A stretch of 47,319 nt of DNA from Planctomycetota bacterium (GTDB taxonomy: Bacteria; Planctomycetota; UBA1135; GCA-002686595). The notes beneath the pieces are model-generated. The model was not told where the DNA came from, made no database searches, and saw only the letters and a program-made list of their open reading frames with translations. The number at the start of each line of letters is the position of its first letter. Within the stretch, counting starts at the first letter, position 1. The stretch spans positions 1 through 47,319 of the forward strand of contig JADHNZ010000025.1 in the NCBI GenBank assembly GCA_016779225.1, in the 5' to 3' direction. Positions 8,003-15,885 of the stretch are shown here, in pieces. Made by a program: the position numbers and the translations under genes.

Positions 8003-10999
8003 ATGGCTCGACTTGCCTCCGTGACCGCCCTCGCCCTCGCGGCCCTGGCCCAGGCCCAGCAGCCGGTGCCCGTCGTGGACCCCGCGGACCACGTCTTCTG
8101 CCACTGGCCGACGAACTTCCGGCCCTGGCCCCAGTGGCCGGGCTACCAGACCGTGCGCCACGTGCACTCGGGGCACTACGCCCTGAGCTTCGACACGGCA
8201 GCCGGGTCCATCGTGCGCCTCGGACGCCCCGCGACGCTCCCGGCGACGCCCGCAGTGGGCCTCCACATGGAGAACGCCACGATCGAGGCCCTGCCGGACT
8301 CGGACGTCACCTACAGCGTGACCCTCGACGGCACGACGCACGCGGCCACGAGCTTCCTCGGCTCAGGAGGTGACGCGAACATCCCCGGGCGCCTCGTCGA
8401 CGGCGGCCGCTTCATGCAGCGCCTCGACGTGCCCGAGGTGGGCTACGCCAGCGCGCCCGGGCTCGCCGGCTCGCTCGTGCTGGCCGCCATGCCGCGCCAC
8501 TTCGCCCTCACCCAGCGAGCCGTCGTGCCCGCGGGCGGCGCGACGACGGCCGCGGTGCACCTCGACCTCGACGGCCCCGCCCTCGCCGGCCTCACGACGA
8601 CCCAGGTCATCGCCAGCGGGCGCGGCCTCCGCATGACCGACGCCACGGGAGAGGGCTGGGTCTTCCTGGTCCCCGAGGTCACGGGGACGACGGACACGCT
8701 GACCCTGCTCCCCGGCGGCGGCATCCAGGCCACGCGCAGCCACGGGGCGAGCGCCGCGGGCGACCTGCTCGAGGTCTCCCTCATCGGCCTGCGGACCGAG
8801 GGGCTCAGCGCCGCTCAGCTCGATGCCTACGTCGACCCCGGCGCCAACGTCCAGGTCCGCTACGCCCAGCAGGATCGCCAGGGCCAGCTCGTCGAGCCGC
8901 TCGCCGACGCTGCGTTCGATCCGGAGCGCGGCGTCTACCTCGTGGAGCTCGACCCCCTCACCAACGTGGGCGCCCCCACCTGGCCGACCTGGTCCGACCC
9001 GTCGCATCAGACTTGGTACAACCGCCACCGCATCGTCGTGGAGAGCACGGCGCCCGAGCCGGTCGTCGTCCCCCTGGCATTCGACCTCGAGGCGGACGTG
9101 ATCGCCTCGATCACCGGCGGCTGCGCAATGCTGCGTGACGCCAACGGCGAGCCCCTCGGGGTCCCCGTCCAGATCTCGAAGAACTGGCACGAGACCGCCA
9201 GTCCGCGCCGCTGGTACCACCTGTACAGCGCCCCCCTCCTGCCCGCGGGCGGCTCCCACGAGTTGGAGCTCACCATGACGTCGGGGAGCTGGGGGAGCTG
9301 CTTCGCGGCCTCGCACGCTCAGCTGTCGCTGATCGGCTGGGGACAGGACCAGCAGTGGGACGAGTCGGCGCTCGGCTGCTGGGGGGAGAGCATCACCTAC
9401 GACCCCGACCTCACGCTCCAGCGCTCGATGCTGGACGACGTGCGGCCGTTCCTGGTCGAGAGCCAGAGCCAGTACAACTGGACGGGCAACGTCGGCGGTG
9501 GCGACTTCCTGACCTACTGGAAGCCCAACGGGGCGCGGGACCGCCTCGGCCGGCTCCGCACCCACTACGCCGCCCCGGGGCCGAACCTGACGGACGTGAC
9601 CTACGCGGGCGAGACCCTGGGCGGCCAGATCTCCGCCACCATCCGCACGCGGCTCGGTCGCACGGACGACCTCGTACGCGCGTACTACGACCTCGAGTAC
9701 GTGTTCCACGAGGACGTGCCCTACAGCCGCCTGGCCCTGTTCCAGATCGCCGCGGACAACTACTCCGACAACGACTTCCAGAACCTCGCCTACGGCAACG
9801 CCTCGACCGTGCTGCACGACGCGCCGGCCAACCCCATGGGCACGGTCGGCTACGCATCGAGCGCCGACCGCGCGATCCCCCTGGCAGGCGAGGCCCCCTG
9901 GGTGCTGCTCTACGACAACCAGAAGCAGGAGGCCCTCCGCGAGGACGTCGCGGACGTGGGCTTCGTGATCCGCAAATACGCGCTCGACACGCCGCTGACG
10001 AGCACGATCACGACCCCCTACGTGAACATCGTCCACACCAACAACTGGGGACAGTACCCGGAGGTCGGTTTCGAGCTGGGCGTGCCCATCTTCGACCCCG
10101 CGGCACCGATGGTCCCGGCGGGGTCCGTCCTGCGCGCCACGATCGAGTACCTGGTCGTCCCCGACGACAAGGCGCTCTACTACGGCCCCAGCACGGACCT
10201 CCTCGCGGTCCCCGCGAGCACCTTCGGCACGCCCGAGATGATGCGCCTCCTCGCGGACGAGAACCGCCAGGTCGTGCAGCCCCAGGTCGGGGTGCTGAAC
10301 GGGACCCACCCGATCGACATCACCTGCGCGCCAGGAGCGACCGCAGCCGAGTTCGAGCTGACCGGCGGCTTCGGCCACGTGGCCATGGTCTTCCGCGGCC
10401 TCGACCGCCACGACGGCTGGTTCCTGCAGCGCCACGACGGCAGCGCCTGGGTCGACCTGGGCCAGGAGGTCGAGGGCAACGACTACTGGCAGTGCCGCTA
10501 CGACGGCGTCGCCGGCTCCTACGAGCTCACCTTCAACGTCCAGAACGACGGCCCGACCTCCTACCGGCTGACGGGGATCGACCCCAGCCTCGGCACGCGC
10601 TACTGCACGCCCGCCCTGGCCAACAGCTCGGGCCTGGGCGGCCGCATCGACCTGCTCGGCTCCCCCCAACTCGCCGCGAACGACCTGACCCTCGCGGCGT
10701 CCCAGCTGCCCCCGAACCAGTTCGGGATGTTCGTGACCAGCGCGACGGTCGCCTCCATCCCCGTGGGCTCGGGCCTCCTGTGCGTCGGCGGCCAGATCGG
10801 CCGCTTCAACGCCCCGGGCCAGGTGCTGCAGTCGGGCCCCGGCGGGAGCTTCGACCTGCCCGTCGACCTCACCCAGAACTGGCCCGTGGTCGGCGTCCTG
10901 ACACCCGCGATCGGAGAGACCTGGCACTTCCAGGCCTGGTTCCGCGACCTCGGCCCCACGTCCAACTTCACGGACGCGCTGGCGCTGACGTTCAACTGA
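8003..10999 (+). CDS. Large secreted protein (998 aa), unknown function
   Basis: Exported protein of unknown function. A signal peptide (MARLASVTALALAALAQAQQ) precedes a long beta-rich body with many aromatic and acidic residues (for example YYDLEYVFHEDVPYSRLALF and FQIAADNYSDNDFQNLAYGN). No enzyme family is recognised with confidence. The last 125 residues or so, from YCTPALANSSGLGG to NFTDALALTFN, form a separate domain with GSPQLAANDLTL, LPPNQFGMF, LLCVGGQIGRFN and WHFQAWFRDLGPTSNFTD. From memory this domain recurs at the C-termini of unrelated secreted planctomycete proteins, which would suggest a sorting or surface-attachment role; that role is inference. The start is chosen by the signal peptide and the adjacent TAAGCT hexamer. 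The gene converges on guaA with only 33 nt between the stops. Confidence 0.85.
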   Translation: MARLASVTALALAALAQAQQPVPVVDPADHVFCHWPTNFRPWPQWPGYQTVRHVHSGHYALSFDTAAGSIVRLGRPATLPATPAVGLHMENATIEALPDSDVTYSVTLDGTTHAATSFLGSGGDANIPGRLVDGGRFMQRLDVPEVGYASAPGLAGSLVLAAMPRHFALTQRAVVPAGGATTAAVHLDLDGPALAGLTTTQVIASGRGLRMTDATGEGWVFLVPEVTGTTDTLTLLPGGGIQATRSHGASAAGDLLEVSLIGLRTEGLSAAQLDAYVDPGANVQVRYAQQDRQGQLVEPLADAAFDPERGVYLVELDPLTNVGAPTWPTWSDPSHQTWYNRHRIVVESTAPEPVVVPLAFDLEADVIASITGGCAMLRDANGEPLGVPVQISKNWHETASPRRWYHLYSAPLLPAGGSHELELTMTSGSWGSCFAASHAQLSLIGWGQDQQWDESALGCWGESITYDPDLTLQRSMLDDVRPFLVESQSQYNWTGNVGGGDFLTYWKPNGARDRLGRLRTHYAAPGPNLTDVTYAGETLGGQISATIRTRLGRTDDLVRAYYDLEYVFHEDVPYSRLALFQIAADNYSDNDFQNLAYGNASTVLHDAPANPMGTVGYASSADRAIPLAGEAPWVLLYDNQKQEALREDVADVGFVIRKYALDTPLTSTITTPYVNIVHTNNWGQYPEVGFELGVPIFDPAAPMVPAGSVLRATIEYLVVPDDKALYYGPSTDLLAVPASTFGTPEMMRLLADENRQVVQPQVGVLNGTHPIDITCAPGATAAEFELTGGFGHVAMVFRGLDRHDGWFLQRHDGSAWVDLGQEVEGNDYWQCRYDGVAGSYELTFNVQNDGPTSYRLTGIDPSLGTRYCTPALANSSGLGGRIDLLGSPQLAANDLTLAASQLPPNQFGMFVTSATVASIPVGSGLLCVGGQIGRFNAPGQVLQSGPGGSFDLPVDLTQNWPVVGVLTPAIGETWHFQAWFRDLGPTSNFTDALALTFN

Positions 11000-11002
11000 G
11001 GG

Positions 11003-11017
11003 CCAGGGACCCCCTGG
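11003..11017. terminator. Short hairpin between converging genes
   Basis: CCAGGG-ACC-CCCTGG, a 6-bp perfect stem with a 3-nt loop, in the 33-nt gap between the 8003-10999 stop and the guaA stop. The position suits a bidirectional terminator; there is no U-tract. Confidence 0.35.
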
Positions 11018-11032
11018 AGCACAGGCGCCCCC

Positions 11033-12583
11033 TCACTCCCACTCGATCGTCGCCGGGGGCTTGGAGCTGATGTCCAGGACGACTCGGTTGATGCCGCGCA
11101 CCTCGTTGATGATGCGGTTGGAGATGGTGCGCAGGACATCGTGCGGGAGGTAGGTCCAGTCGGCGGTCATGCCGTCCTGGCTCGAGACGGCGCGGATGGC
11201 GCAGGCGTCCTCGTAGGTGCGGGCGTCGCCCATCACGCCGACGGACTTGGTGGGCAGCAGCACGGCGAAGTACTGCCACAGGTCGCGGTGGCAGCCGGCC
11301 TTCTCGACCTCGTGGCGGACGATGGCGTCCGCCTCGCGGAGGATGTCACAGCGCTCCTCGGTGACCTCGCCCAGGATCCGCACGGCGAGGCCGGGGCCCG
11401 GGAAGGGCTGGCGCAGGAGGATGCGCTCGTCGAGGCCCATGTGGGCCCCCACCCGGCGCACCTCGTCCTTGAAGAGCTCCCGCAGGGGCTCGACCAGCTC
11501 GAGGTCCAGGTCCTCGGGCAGGCCGCCCACATTGTGGTGGCTCTTGATGGTGGCCGTGTTGCCGCCGTGGACGGCGACCGACTCGATCACGTCCGGGTAG
11601 AGGGTGCCCTGGCCCAGGAACTTGGCGTTGGTGAAGCGCTGGGCCTCCTCGCGGAAGACCTCCACGAACTCCTTGCCGATGATCTTGCGCTTGCGCTCGG
11701 GGTCGGTGCAGCCGGCCAGCTCGCCCAGGAAGCGGGCACGCGCGTCGACCGTGGTCAGGTCCATGCCGATGTGCTCGGCGAAGTGCTCCTCGACCACCTC
11801 GCGCTCACCCTTCCGGAGCAGGCCGTTGTCGACGAAGATGCACTTCAGGCGGTCGCCGATGGCCCGGTGCACGATCAGCGCCGCCACGGCCGAGTCCACT
11901 CCGCCCGACAGGCCGAGGATGACCTCGCCCGTCTCCCCCACCAGGTCCTTCACGGCCTGGACCTCGCGGTCGACGATGTTGCCCGCGTTCCAGTCGCCGG
12001 GCAGGCCGCAGACATCGAGGACGAAGTTCGACAGCAGCTCCTGGCCGCGCACCGAGTGGCTCACCTCGGGGTGGAACTGCACCCCGAAGAAGCGGCGGCT
12101 CGGGTCGCCGATGGCGGCGAAGGCGCAGGAGTCCGAGTGGGCGTAGACCTGGAAGCCCGCGGGGAGCTTGGTGACCTTGTCGCCGTGGCTCATCCAGACG
12201 ACCGTGCGGCCGTCGATGCCGTCGAAGACCTCGCTGGCCTGGTCCACCTCGATGGAGGTGTGCCCGAACTCGCGCTCGCCCGAGCCCTCGACCGTGCCGC
12301 CAAGGGTCTGGCTCATCCACTGCATGCCGTAGCAGATGCCGAGCACCGGCACGCCGAGCTCGAGCAGCTCGGAGGGCACCTCGGGCGCGCCCTCGGCGTA
12401 GACCGAGGCCGGGCCGCCCGAGAGGATGATCCCCGCCAGGTCCATGCGCCGCGCGGCCTCGAGGGCCGTGCGCGGCGGGTGGATCTCGCACCACGCCCCC
12501 GCCTCCCGCACGCGGCGGGCGATGAGCTGGGCGTACTGGGTCCCGAGGTCGACGACCAGGAGGCCGCGCAGCTGCTCGCTCAT
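11033..12583 (-). CDS. guaA: GMP synthase (glutamine-hydrolysing)
   Basis: Converts XMP, ATP and glutamine to GMP in the last step of guanine nucleotide synthesis. It is cytoplasmic and, at 516 residues, of normal length. The class I glutamine amidotransferase domain (about 1-200) has the nucleophile motif GICYGMQW and the catalytic FHPEV His/Glu pair. The ATP pyrophosphatase domain has the P-loop LSGGVDSAV. The C-terminal dimerisation domain ends in the family signature NRVVLDISSKPPATIEWE. The ATG at 12583 overlaps the guaB TGA (ATGA), so the two genes are translationally coupled and cover IMP to GMP. Nothing unusual is seen. Confidence 0.98.
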   Translation of the reverse strand: MSEQLRGLLVVDLGTQYAQLIARRVREAGAWCEIHPPRTALEAARRMDLAGIILSGGPASVYAEGAPEVPSELLELGVPVLGICYGMQWMSQTLGGTVEGSGEREFGHTSIEVDQASEVFDGIDGRTVVWMSHGDKVTKLPAGFQVYAHSDSCAFAAIGDPSRRFFGVQFHPEVSHSVRGQELLSNFVLDVCGLPGDWNAGNIVDREVQAVKDLVGETGEVILGLSGGVDSAVAALIVHRAIGDRLKCIFVDNGLLRKGEREVVEEHFAEHIGMDLTTVDARARFLGELAGCTDPERKRKIIGKEFVEVFREEAQRFTNAKFLGQGTLYPDVIESVAVHGGNTATIKSHHNVGGLPEDLDLELVEPLRELFKDEVRRVGAHMGLDERILLRQPFPGPGLAVRILGEVTEERCDILREADAIVRHEVEKAGCHRDLWQYFAVLLPTKSVGVMGDARTYEDACAIRAVSSQDGMTADWTYLPHDVLRTISNRIINEVRGINRVVLDISSKPPATIEWE

Positions 12584-14031
12584 TCGTGGTGGTAGTTGCT
12601 GGATTCCTTGGTGATCTGGACATCGTGCGGGTGGCTCTCGCGCACGCCCGCCGTGGTGATGCGCACGAAGCGCGCGCGCTCCCACAGCTGGTCCACGGTG
12701 GCCGCACCGCAGTAGCCCATGCCCGCGCGGACGCCGCCGCACAGCTGGTAGACATAGGGGCTCAGGTGGCCCTTGTAGGGCACCATGCCCTCGACGCCCT
12801 CGGGGACGAGCTTCTGCGCGTCCTGCACATCGCCCTGGCGGTAGCGCTCCTTGGAGCCCTTCTGCATGGCGCCGATGGAGCCCATCCCCCGCACGCTCTT
12901 GAAGGAGCGGCCCTGGTAGACAAAGGTCTCGCCGGGGCTCTCCTCGAGGCCGGCGAAGAGGCTGCCGAGCATCACGCAGCTGGCGCCCGCAGCCAGGGCC
13001 TTGACGGCGTCTCCGGAGTAGCGGATGCCGCCATCGGCGATGACCGGAACGCCCGAGCCCGCGATCGCAGAGCAGACCTCCATCACGGCGGTGAGCTGCG
13101 GGACGCCGATGCCGGCCACCACCCGCGTGGTGCAGATCGAGCCGGGACCGATGCCGACCTTCACGCCGTCGACGCCGGCCTCGACCAGGGCCTTGGCGGC
13201 CTCGCCGGTGGCCACATTGCCCGCGACCACATCCACCGTGGGCAGGTCGGCCTTCAGCTTCGAGACGGTCTCCATGACATTGGAGGTGTGCCCGTGGGCC
13301 GTGTCCACCACCAGCACATCCACGCCGGCCTCGGCGAGGGCGCGGGCGCGGTCGTAGTCGTGCACGCCGATCGCGGCCCCCACCACCAGGCGCCCGCGGG
13401 CGTCGAAGGCGGAGTTCGGGAAGGCGCTCAGCATGTCGAGGTCCTTGCGGGTGATGAGCCCGTGCAGGCGCCGGTCGTCGTCGACGATGATCAGCTTCTC
13501 GACCTTGTGGCGGTTCAGGAGCGCGGCGGCGTCCTGGAGGCTGGTGCCGGGGGGCGCCGTGACGAGGTTCTCGCGGGTCATCACCTCGGAGACCGCCACA
13601 TCGTCGGCCTCGCCGAAGGAGGTGTCGCGGCGGGTGAGGATGCCCACCACGGTCTCGCCCTCGAGGATCGGCAGGCCCGAGATGCTCTTGGTGCGCATGA
13701 TCTCGCGCGCCTCGCCGAGGGTGGCGGCGGGCTCGAGCGTGATGGGGTCCTGGATGACCCCGTTGGCGCTGCGCTTCACCTTGTCCACCTGGGTGACCTG
13801 GTCCTCGATGGAGAGGTTGCGGTGGATGACGCCGATCCCGCCCTCGCGGGCCAGGGCCACGGCCAGCCGCCACTCGGTGACGGTGTCCATGGCCGAGGAG
13901 CTGAACGGGACCTTGAGGGTCACCCGGCGGCTGAACCGGGTCTGGAGGGTGACCTCGCTGGGCAGCACATCCGAGTGCTGCGGCGTCAGGAGGACATCGT
14001 CGAAGGTGAGAGCGAGGGGGATCTCGGGCAT
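12580..14031 (-). CDS. guaB: IMP dehydrogenase
   Basis: Oxidises IMP to XMP with NAD+, the committed step to GMP; cytoplasmic tetramer. The 483-residue protein has the N-terminal [20 protein letters not shown] motif, two CBS domains inserted at about 90-205 ([40 protein letters not shown]), and the catalytic loop [11 protein letters not shown] containing the active-site Cys, followed by [18 protein letters not shown] and [12 protein letters not shown]. The ATG at 14031 is at the family's normal N-terminus. It is first gene of guaB-guaA and shares the overlapping ATGA with guaA. A 465-nt gap with a candidate TACACT -10 and palindromes precedes it. Confidence 0.98.
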   Translation of the reverse strand: MPEIPLALTFDDVLLTPQHSDVLPSEVTLQTRFSRRVTLKVPFSSSAMDTVTEWRLAVALAREGGIGVIHRNLSIEDQVTQVDKVKRSANGVIQDPITLEPAATLGEAREIMRTKSISGLPILEGETVVGILTRRDTSFGEADDVAVSEVMTRENLVTAPPGTSLQDAAALLNRHKVEKLIIVDDDRRLHGLITRKDLDMLSAFPNSAFDARGRLVVGAAIGVHDYDRARALAEAGVDVLVVDTAHGHTSNVMETVSKLKADLPTVDVVAGNVATGEAAKALVEAGVDGVKVGIGPGSICTTRVVAGIGVPQLTAVMEVCSAIAGSGVPVIADGGIRYSGDAVKALAAGASCVMLGSLFAGLEESPGETFVYQGRSFKSVRGMGSIGAMQKGSKERYRQGDVQDAQKLVPEGVEGMVPYKGHLSPYVYQLCGGVRAGMGYCGAATVDQLWERARFVRITTAGVRESHPHDVQITKESSNYHHE

Positions 14032-14134
14032 GGCGCGGGGGGGCCGCGAGGGGCCGCGGGGCGTCCCGGATCCCGGCGCCGGGGGGAGCGCCAGGGGGTC
14101 ACCGCACGACCGACGCGGTGGCTGGAATCCGCGG

Positions 14135-14140
14135 AGTGTA
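14135..14140 (-). promoter_or_regulatory. Candidate -10 element (TACACT) of guaBA
   Basis: TAnnnT hexamer about 100 nt upstream of the guaB ATG. With a 17-nt spacer the -35 position reads TGGATG (three of six consensus matches). It would give a leader of roughly 97 nt. Confidence 0.35.
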
Positions 14141-14351
14141 GCCAGCGGGGTGGGCTGCATCCACGGCCTGGGGGCTGTGGGAGCGCGCGCGTGGAGGGCC
14201 CCGCGCGCCCCGGGGTGGTGCGCGCCGCTGCCCCCCCGGAATGGAGAGGGGGCCCGCCCAGGCCAAGGCCGGAGCGAGCCCCCAAAGGTCAGGAGATTGC
14301 GGATTCCATCGTCCTGCGCGGGGCGAAGCAGGAGGGCCCGCAGCCCAGCGG

Positions 14352-14369
14352 CCCATTCCTGGGAATGGG
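14352..14369. promoter_or_regulatory. 18-bp perfect palindrome, possible operator
   Basis: CCCATTCC-TG-GGAATGGG: 8-bp arms around a 2-nt centre, unusually AT-containing for this region. It lies between guaB and the glycosyltransferase, about 86 nt upstream of the latter's candidate -10. Size and symmetry suit a dimeric regulator's site; no regulator is known. Confidence 0.35.
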
Positions 14370-14454
14370 GCGCCAGGCGGGCCGGCCCGGGTGCCGCGGG
14401 GCAGCCTCTCCCCAGCGCCGGGCCGGGCTCTCGAATCCCACGAGGTCGGGCCGC

Positions 14455-14460
14455 TAGGCT
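14455..14460 (+). promoter_or_regulatory. Candidate -10 element (TAGGCT)
   Basis: TAnnnT hexamer 36 nt before the glycosyltransferase ATG at 14497, predicting a short leader of about 30 nt. The -35 with an 18-nt spacer reads TCGAAT (three of six). Confidence 0.35.
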
Positions 14461-14496
14461 CCGGAGCCCGGGCTTCCTGCCCTGGCTCCCCCGCCG

Positions 14497-15630
14497 ATGC
14501 CGCGCGCCCTGCACCTCTTCGCCACCTTCGTCCCGGGCGGGACGGAGCTGCGCGCAGTGACGCTCATGAATGCCCTGGGCGCGCGCTGGGAGCACCGGGT
14601 CGTGGCCATGGACGACCGTCTGGACGCCCTCGACCGGGTGGCCGGCTCGGTGCCCTGCGAGGGCCTTGCGGGGCCTGGGGTCAAGGCCACCGGCGCCGTG
14701 CAGCGCTGGACGCGGGAGGTGCTGGCCCGTGAGCAGCCCGATGTCCTCCTGACCTACAGCTGGGGTGCGTTCGACGCGGTGATCGCCGCGCGGCGCATGG
14801 GCCTGGCGAGCCATGTGCACCACGAGGACGGGTTCAACCAGGACGAGGCCCGGCGCCAGCTCTGGCGGCGGCGGCTCGCCCGCAGGCTGTTCCTGGCCGG
14901 GGTCCCGCGATTGGCGGTGCCCTCCACCCGGCTGGCCGAGCTGGCACGCACCACCTGGGGCGTGCGCGAGGAGCGGCTGCGGCTGATCCCCAACGGCGTG
15001 GACACCGAGCGCTTCCGGCCCCTGGGCGCGGAGGTTCGCGCAGAGGTCCGGACCGAGCTGGGCCTGCCCCAGGACGCCCGGGTCGTGGTGACCGCCGCCG
15101 GGTATCGCGCGGTCAAGCGCCTGGATCGGCTGGTGGCCGCGGTGCAGGAGCTCGACGACGCAGGCGGCCCCGTGCACCTGCTGCTGGCCGGCGACGGGCC
15201 AGAGCGAGCGACCCTCGAGGCCCAGGCCGCGGCCGGGCGCCTCGGCGCGGAGCGCGTGCACCTGCTCGGCTTCCGCTCCGACCTGCCGCGCATCTTTGCC
15301 GCGGCGGATGTGTTCTGCCTCTCGTCCGACTCGGAGCAGCAGCCGGTGAGCCTGCTGGAGGCCATGGCCTGCGGCCTGCCTGCGGTCTGCACCGAGGTGG
15401 GCGACTGCCGCGCCACCCTGGGGCCCCTGGCCGAGGGGGCGCTGGTGGACCCGGACGCACCGGACGCCGCCGGGGCGCTGGGTCGCACCCTCGGCGCGCT
15501 GCTGGCGTCCCCCGAGGAGCGTCAGCGTCGAGGCGCCGCGGGGCGCGAGCGGGTGGTGCGCGAGTACAGCCAAGACCGCATGGTCGCGGCGCACGAGGAG
15601 ACCTGGCGCGCGGTCCTGCCGCGGCCCTGA
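14497..15630 (+). CDS. Glycosyltransferase family 4 (GT-B fold)
   Basis: Retaining glycosyltransferase transferring a sugar from a nucleotide donor, probably in cell-surface glycan synthesis at the cytoplasmic face. It has 377 residues. The N-terminal Rossmann half has the family's glycine-rich start (HLFATFVPGGTELRAVTLMN). The C-terminal half begins at LIPNGVDTERF and has the donor-binding segment VLLAGDGPE-like 'HLLLAGDGPERATLEAQAA', LLGFRSDLPRIFAAADVF, and the acidic motif SEQQPVSLLEAMACGLP with the conserved ExxxxxxxE glutamates. Donor and acceptor cannot be told from the sequence. It stands alone, divergent from guaB and about 255 nt ahead of the E1 gene, with no other polysaccharide genes nearby. 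Confidence 0.93.
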   Translation: MPRALHLFATFVPGGTELRAVTLMNALGARWEHRVVAMDDRLDALDRVAGSVPCEGLAGPGVKATGAVQRWTREVLAREQPDVLLTYSWGAFDAVIAARRMGLASHVHHEDGFNQDEARRQLWRRRLARRLFLAGVPRLAVPSTRLAELARTTWGVREERLRLIPNGVDTERFRPLGAEVRAEVRTELGLPQDARVVVTAAGYRAVKRLDRLVAAVQELDDAGGPVHLLLAGDGPERATLEAQAAAGRLGAERVHLLGFRSDLPRIFAAADVFCLSSDSEQQPVSLLEAMACGLPAVCTEVGDCRATLGPLAEGALVDPDAPDAAGALGRTLGALLASPEERQRRGAAGRERVVREYSQDRMVAAHEETWRAVLPRP

Positions 15631-15685
15631 GTTCGAGGCTCGGCAGAGTGGCCGGGCCGGCAAGTGAGCCTGGGGCGAGCCGCGC

Positions 15686-15724
15686 CGCTGAGCCCTCCCG
15701 CTGAGCCTTCCCACTGAGCCCGCT
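15686..15724. repeat. 13-bp imperfect tandem repeat (3 units)
   Basis: cgctgagccctcc, cgctgagccttcc and cactgagcccgct in the 255-nt gap between the glycosyltransferase and the E1 gene. The rest of that gap holds one candidate -10 at 15793-15798. No function inferred. Confidence 0.6.
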
Positions 15725-15792
15725 CGGGGAGAGGGCCCGTCTCGCGGGGCCCGCTGCCCGGGCTGACGGCCCCGCGACCCTCGATCGTGGTC

Positions 15793-15798
15793 TACAAT
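15793..15798 (+). promoter_or_regulatory. Candidate -10 element (TACAAT)
   Basis: Best -10 match in the window (five of six to TATAAT), about 88 nt before the E1 ATG at 15886. A CTGACG at 15763-15768 resembles a -35 but the 24-nt spacer is too long, so the -35 is unclear. Confidence 0.42.
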
Positions 15799-15885
15799 CG
15801 CTCGACCGACAGCCCCGGCGCAGGCCGTGCTCTCCCCCCCTGGAGCGCGGACCGGGGCCGTGAAACCGAGGCGCCCCCACGCCCC

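Larger units (their letters stand above)
14032..14496. other. Divergent intergenic region, guaB / glycosyltransferase
   Basis: 465 nt without a credible gene. It holds candidate -10 hexamers for guaB (14135-14140, minus) and the glycosyltransferase (14455-14460, plus), an 18-bp palindrome at 14352-14369, and a 10-bp inverted repeat TGGAATCCGC (14123-14132) / GCGGATTCCA (14299-14308). No purine or guanine riboswitch fold was recognised. Confidence 0.6.

Noticed and set aside
14032..14496. Guanine or purine riboswitch upstream of guaB
   Set aside because: No three-way junction with the conserved loop sequences was recognisable in the predicted leader.
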